Shown: in pieces, positions 61,779 to 64,000 of the stretch
How the letters are laid out: every line of letters starts with the position of its first letter
Position numbering within the stretch: the first letter of the stretch is position 1
Assembly: GCA_037957365.1 (NCBI GenBank)
Contig: JARHVA010003637.1
Span: 1,784,001-1,848,000 of the forward strand
Direction of reading: 5' to 3'
DNA from: Torreya grandis
Lineage: Eukaryota > Streptophyta > Pinopsida > Cupressales > Taxaceae
DNA: 64,000 nucleotides
The notes under the pieces: model-generated
Databases searched by the model: none
Told to the model about the DNA's origin: nothing
What the model saw: the letters and a program-made list of their open reading frames with translations, nothing else
Made by a program: the position numbers and the translations under genes

Positions 61779-63344
61779 TTAAGGATTGAGTTTTATCATG
61801 TGATTTATAGTCTTTGAAATCAATCTCATAGGCTGATTTATGCTTGCAATAATGGAATAATGGTCAAACTTTGGGCCAAGAAGAAATTCCATAGCTAAAT
61901 TATGGAGTTGTCTACAAGTCTCGTGAGAGTGACCCCAACTAGCATGAAACCAAAAAAACTTATTAGTATCATACCATGATTTCATAGGTCGAGTAGGGTC
62001 AAGCTCTCATGGATGAGGCCTGGGTAGATGTTTAAGAAATTCAGTTGAGGACAAAGGTTTAAGGACATTAAAGTTGTTTGTTAAGAAATAAGGATTAGTT
62101 TATTATTGAGAATTATTTGGTTCTAAAAAAGTGATAGGAATGACATCTTGAACATTGTGAATGGTGTCAAATGAATTGGTAACACCATCATTAGTAATAT
62201 TGTAATTTTTTTTATTTACTAACAGGTGAGGTCCCATGAAAGGTTAGGGTATTTTGGATTGACACATGAGGAAATCTTATATTTTGGCTTGATCTATAGC
62301 TTCTTCCAAGGTACGTGGAGAAAGGGTACAAACTCGATATTGTAATTTAGGAAATAAGCATTTGTGAAGAGATGAAAGAGATTATCATCTACCATGTTAT
62401 GGTCACATTTATTTGATAAAGTCTTCCATCACTTAACAAAGGCTTGGGAAATTTCATTTTTTTTATTTACAATTGATGAAATGGGCCAAAGTGTTCTTAG
62501 GGAGATCACTAGTTTGAAATTATTTTACTAAATCATTTACTAAGTCTTCCAAACTATTGATATAATGTGTTTTAAGCTGATTATACCAATCTAAGACATC
62601 ACTTGTGAGGGTTTTGGCTAATATTTTGGTAGTGTAAAAGGTATTTAACTTGACATAATCCTTGTAAATATTTCCAAATGTCTTGAAGTGAAGAATAGGA
62701 TCGTTTGATTCATTGTAAGAAATTGTAGGTGTTATACCTCCAATGTCAATGTTAGTAATTTGGGTGGTAAGAGGTTCATTTTGTAAATTCTTGATGTCTT
62801 TGTTGACTAATGGAGGTTTATGAATGATATTAATTTGATAATATTGAAGAGGAAGAGGAGGAACACTTTGGTTATGTGTGCCCCAAGTCATTGGTTGAGT
62901 ATTGGATTGAACATTAAGAAGGTGGTTTTGCATTATCATCATTTGATTTGTATTATGAGCTTGGAATGTGTTTATTTGTTTGAGAGTTTGCAACAATAGT
63001 TGATGAGTTTGATTAGTCTTAGAAGTAGTATTTATATTTATGTTAGTGTTAGTGGCTTGGGTACCACTATTAGCATTGATATGATCTTGAGAAGAGATAT
63101 GAAAATTTGAGGCACTAATAGCAAAATTTGCTTGTGAATTAAAAGATAGAGTAGCAAATGGTTGAGAGGAAGAATCCTTAGAAGCATGAGTTCCTTGGGT
63201 AGAAAATGAATCACTAGTGGAAGGATTAAGGATAGTGGATCTTATGAGAAGCCCACTAGATATAGAACTTGCCATGTTAGTTGAGATACTAGGCATGGAG
63301 GTAGAAGAGGTTAAAAAATAAGATGTCATGGCATAAGGAGTCAA
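61779..63344 (-). pseudogene. Tat-type gag of element 2
   Basis: The frame 63,344-62,520 is open for 274 residues: a Ser/Thr/Asn/Gln-rich N-terminal part, then the gag core ISYNESNDPILHFKTFGNIYK and LDWYNQLKTHYINSLEDLV. It stops there, and broken pieces continue (RTLEEAIDQAK near 62,300). The zinc-binding segment is at 61,985-61,779, with FFWFHASWGHSHETCRQLHN. That arrangement (FH-x4-GH-x3-C-x2-L) is typical of Tat gags. It matches the gag of element 1 block by block and is better preserved. Confidence 0.85.
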
Positions 63345-63779
63345 GATTGAAGGAATAGGTTGAGAATAAAATAAATTGGTACCCTTAAATATATTTTAGA
63401 AAGTGGGAGTATAGAAATGAGGCTCTTCAACTTGATGGCTAATCATGAGGTTATAAATAGTGGAAGGATCCTTCCCTCTATGTTGAGGGAATTCTATGAT
63501 AAATAAGAACATTTTAGGAGTATAATATAACTCAAGCTAATCCTTTAAGAGAAGAGGAGGATTTTTATATGAAGGGGTATGAGGAGGGGTCCCATAGTTC
63601 ATCATGTGGGTTACAATATGAATATTACTAGCATTCATGAAATGAGCCCTACTTTGTCTATGGGAGACCCTATTAGGATTGGTGAATTTCATCATGTATG
63701 TTGATTGTACTTTATTGTTGTCACCAAATATAAATTTCATGATGAAAGGAAAATAGATGATGAGAAAGCAAAGAATCAA

Positions 63780-64000
63780 AAAGTGACTAAATTAGTATTA
63801 GGTCAACTTGGTCAACCTAGTGTAAAAATAGTGATTATAAAATTGTACAGGGTCCAGAAGGTCGACCTAGTTTAGTGAATAATGACTGACAGAAAGAGGT
63901 AAAGATGTTGTAAATAGTACAAGGTTGACTAGGTCGACCTAGCATAGTGTAAAGGGGCTCAAAAAGGTATAGGGTTGATAGGGTTGACCTAGTTTAATGA
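63780..64000 (-). repeat. Dyad-repeat array in the leader of element 2
   Basis: Five forms of GGTTGACTAGGTCGACC lie within 220 bp (about 63,802, 63,857, 63,922, 63,973 and 63,983), several with TAGTGTA or TAGTTTA after them. It is the counterpart of 13,203-13,410 in element 1 and continues past the window end. Confidence 0.75.

Larger units (their letters stand above)
51965..64000 (-). mobile_element. Second pol-less Tat-like element (element 2), 5' end outside window
   Basis: It belongs to the same family as element 1: its 3' LTR (51,965-53,176) aligns with both element 1 LTRs, and its 3' internal sequence matches element 1 in two places. Gag (63,344 to 61,779) and a degraded protease (about 60,920-60,600) are visible. 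About 7 kb between protease and 3' LTR hold no RT, RNase H or integrase. They do hold an antisense PMD fragment and a GT microsatellite. The expected target duplication is TTAAG (51,960-51,964), whose partner lies beyond the window. Confidence 0.85.

Overview
This window is nuclear DNA from a vascular plant with a large, repeat-filled genome. It is AT-rich, and I recognise no intact host gene in it. It is a nest of LTR retrotransposons of several families, plus a tandem array of tRNA-derived SINE units, two DUF4283-type gene copies and a plant-mobile-domain (PMD) fragment. The organisation would suit a gymnosperm or another giant-genome plant, but the species cannot be read from the sequence.

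Layout. At 1-2,400 (+) lies the end of a decayed Tat-lineage Ty3/gypsy pol with two RNase H domains. Four polypurine-like repeats follow at 3,360-3,585, then long unassigned AT-rich DNA to 10,442. At 10,443-21,261 (+) is a complete LTR element (element 1): two related LTRs, a perfect 5-bp target duplication (AATCT), a Tat-like gag and no pol. It carries an antisense DUF4283/zinc-knuckle gene. At 22,213 is an initiator-Met-tRNA-type primer site that may belong to an old chromovirus, followed by a second DUF4283 copy (-) and four head-to-tail SINE-like units (24,386-25,475, -). At 25,650-41,747 (-) is a full-length 16-kb Tat element with gag, protease, RT, dual RNase H and integrase, all broken. 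At 41,941-51,964 (+) is a Tekay-like chromovirus gag-pol. It is interrupted in its integrase C-terminus by a Ty1/copia element (45,885-51,872, -, perfect TTAAC duplication). A second member of the element 1 family (element 2) interrupts it again from 51,965 to beyond the window end (-). Element 2 has gag and protease but no visible RT or integrase, and an antisense PMD reading frame.

Order of events. The chromovirus is the oldest layer and the target of the others. Elements 1 and 2 and the Tat element came later, with LTR pairs visibly diverged. The copia element looks youngest: its polyprotein has only three in-frame stops and one frameshift.

The most interesting features are four. One is the two-member family of pol-less elements, whose LTRs and leaders are packed with palindromic GTTGAC...GTCAAC motifs resembling paired W-boxes. 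The second is the tandem SINE tetramer. The third is the antisense PMD and DUF4283 frames inside gag-only elements. The fourth is the copia element, in which an LTR repeat array also occurs in the coding region and one LTR carries an exact 347-bp internal duplication.
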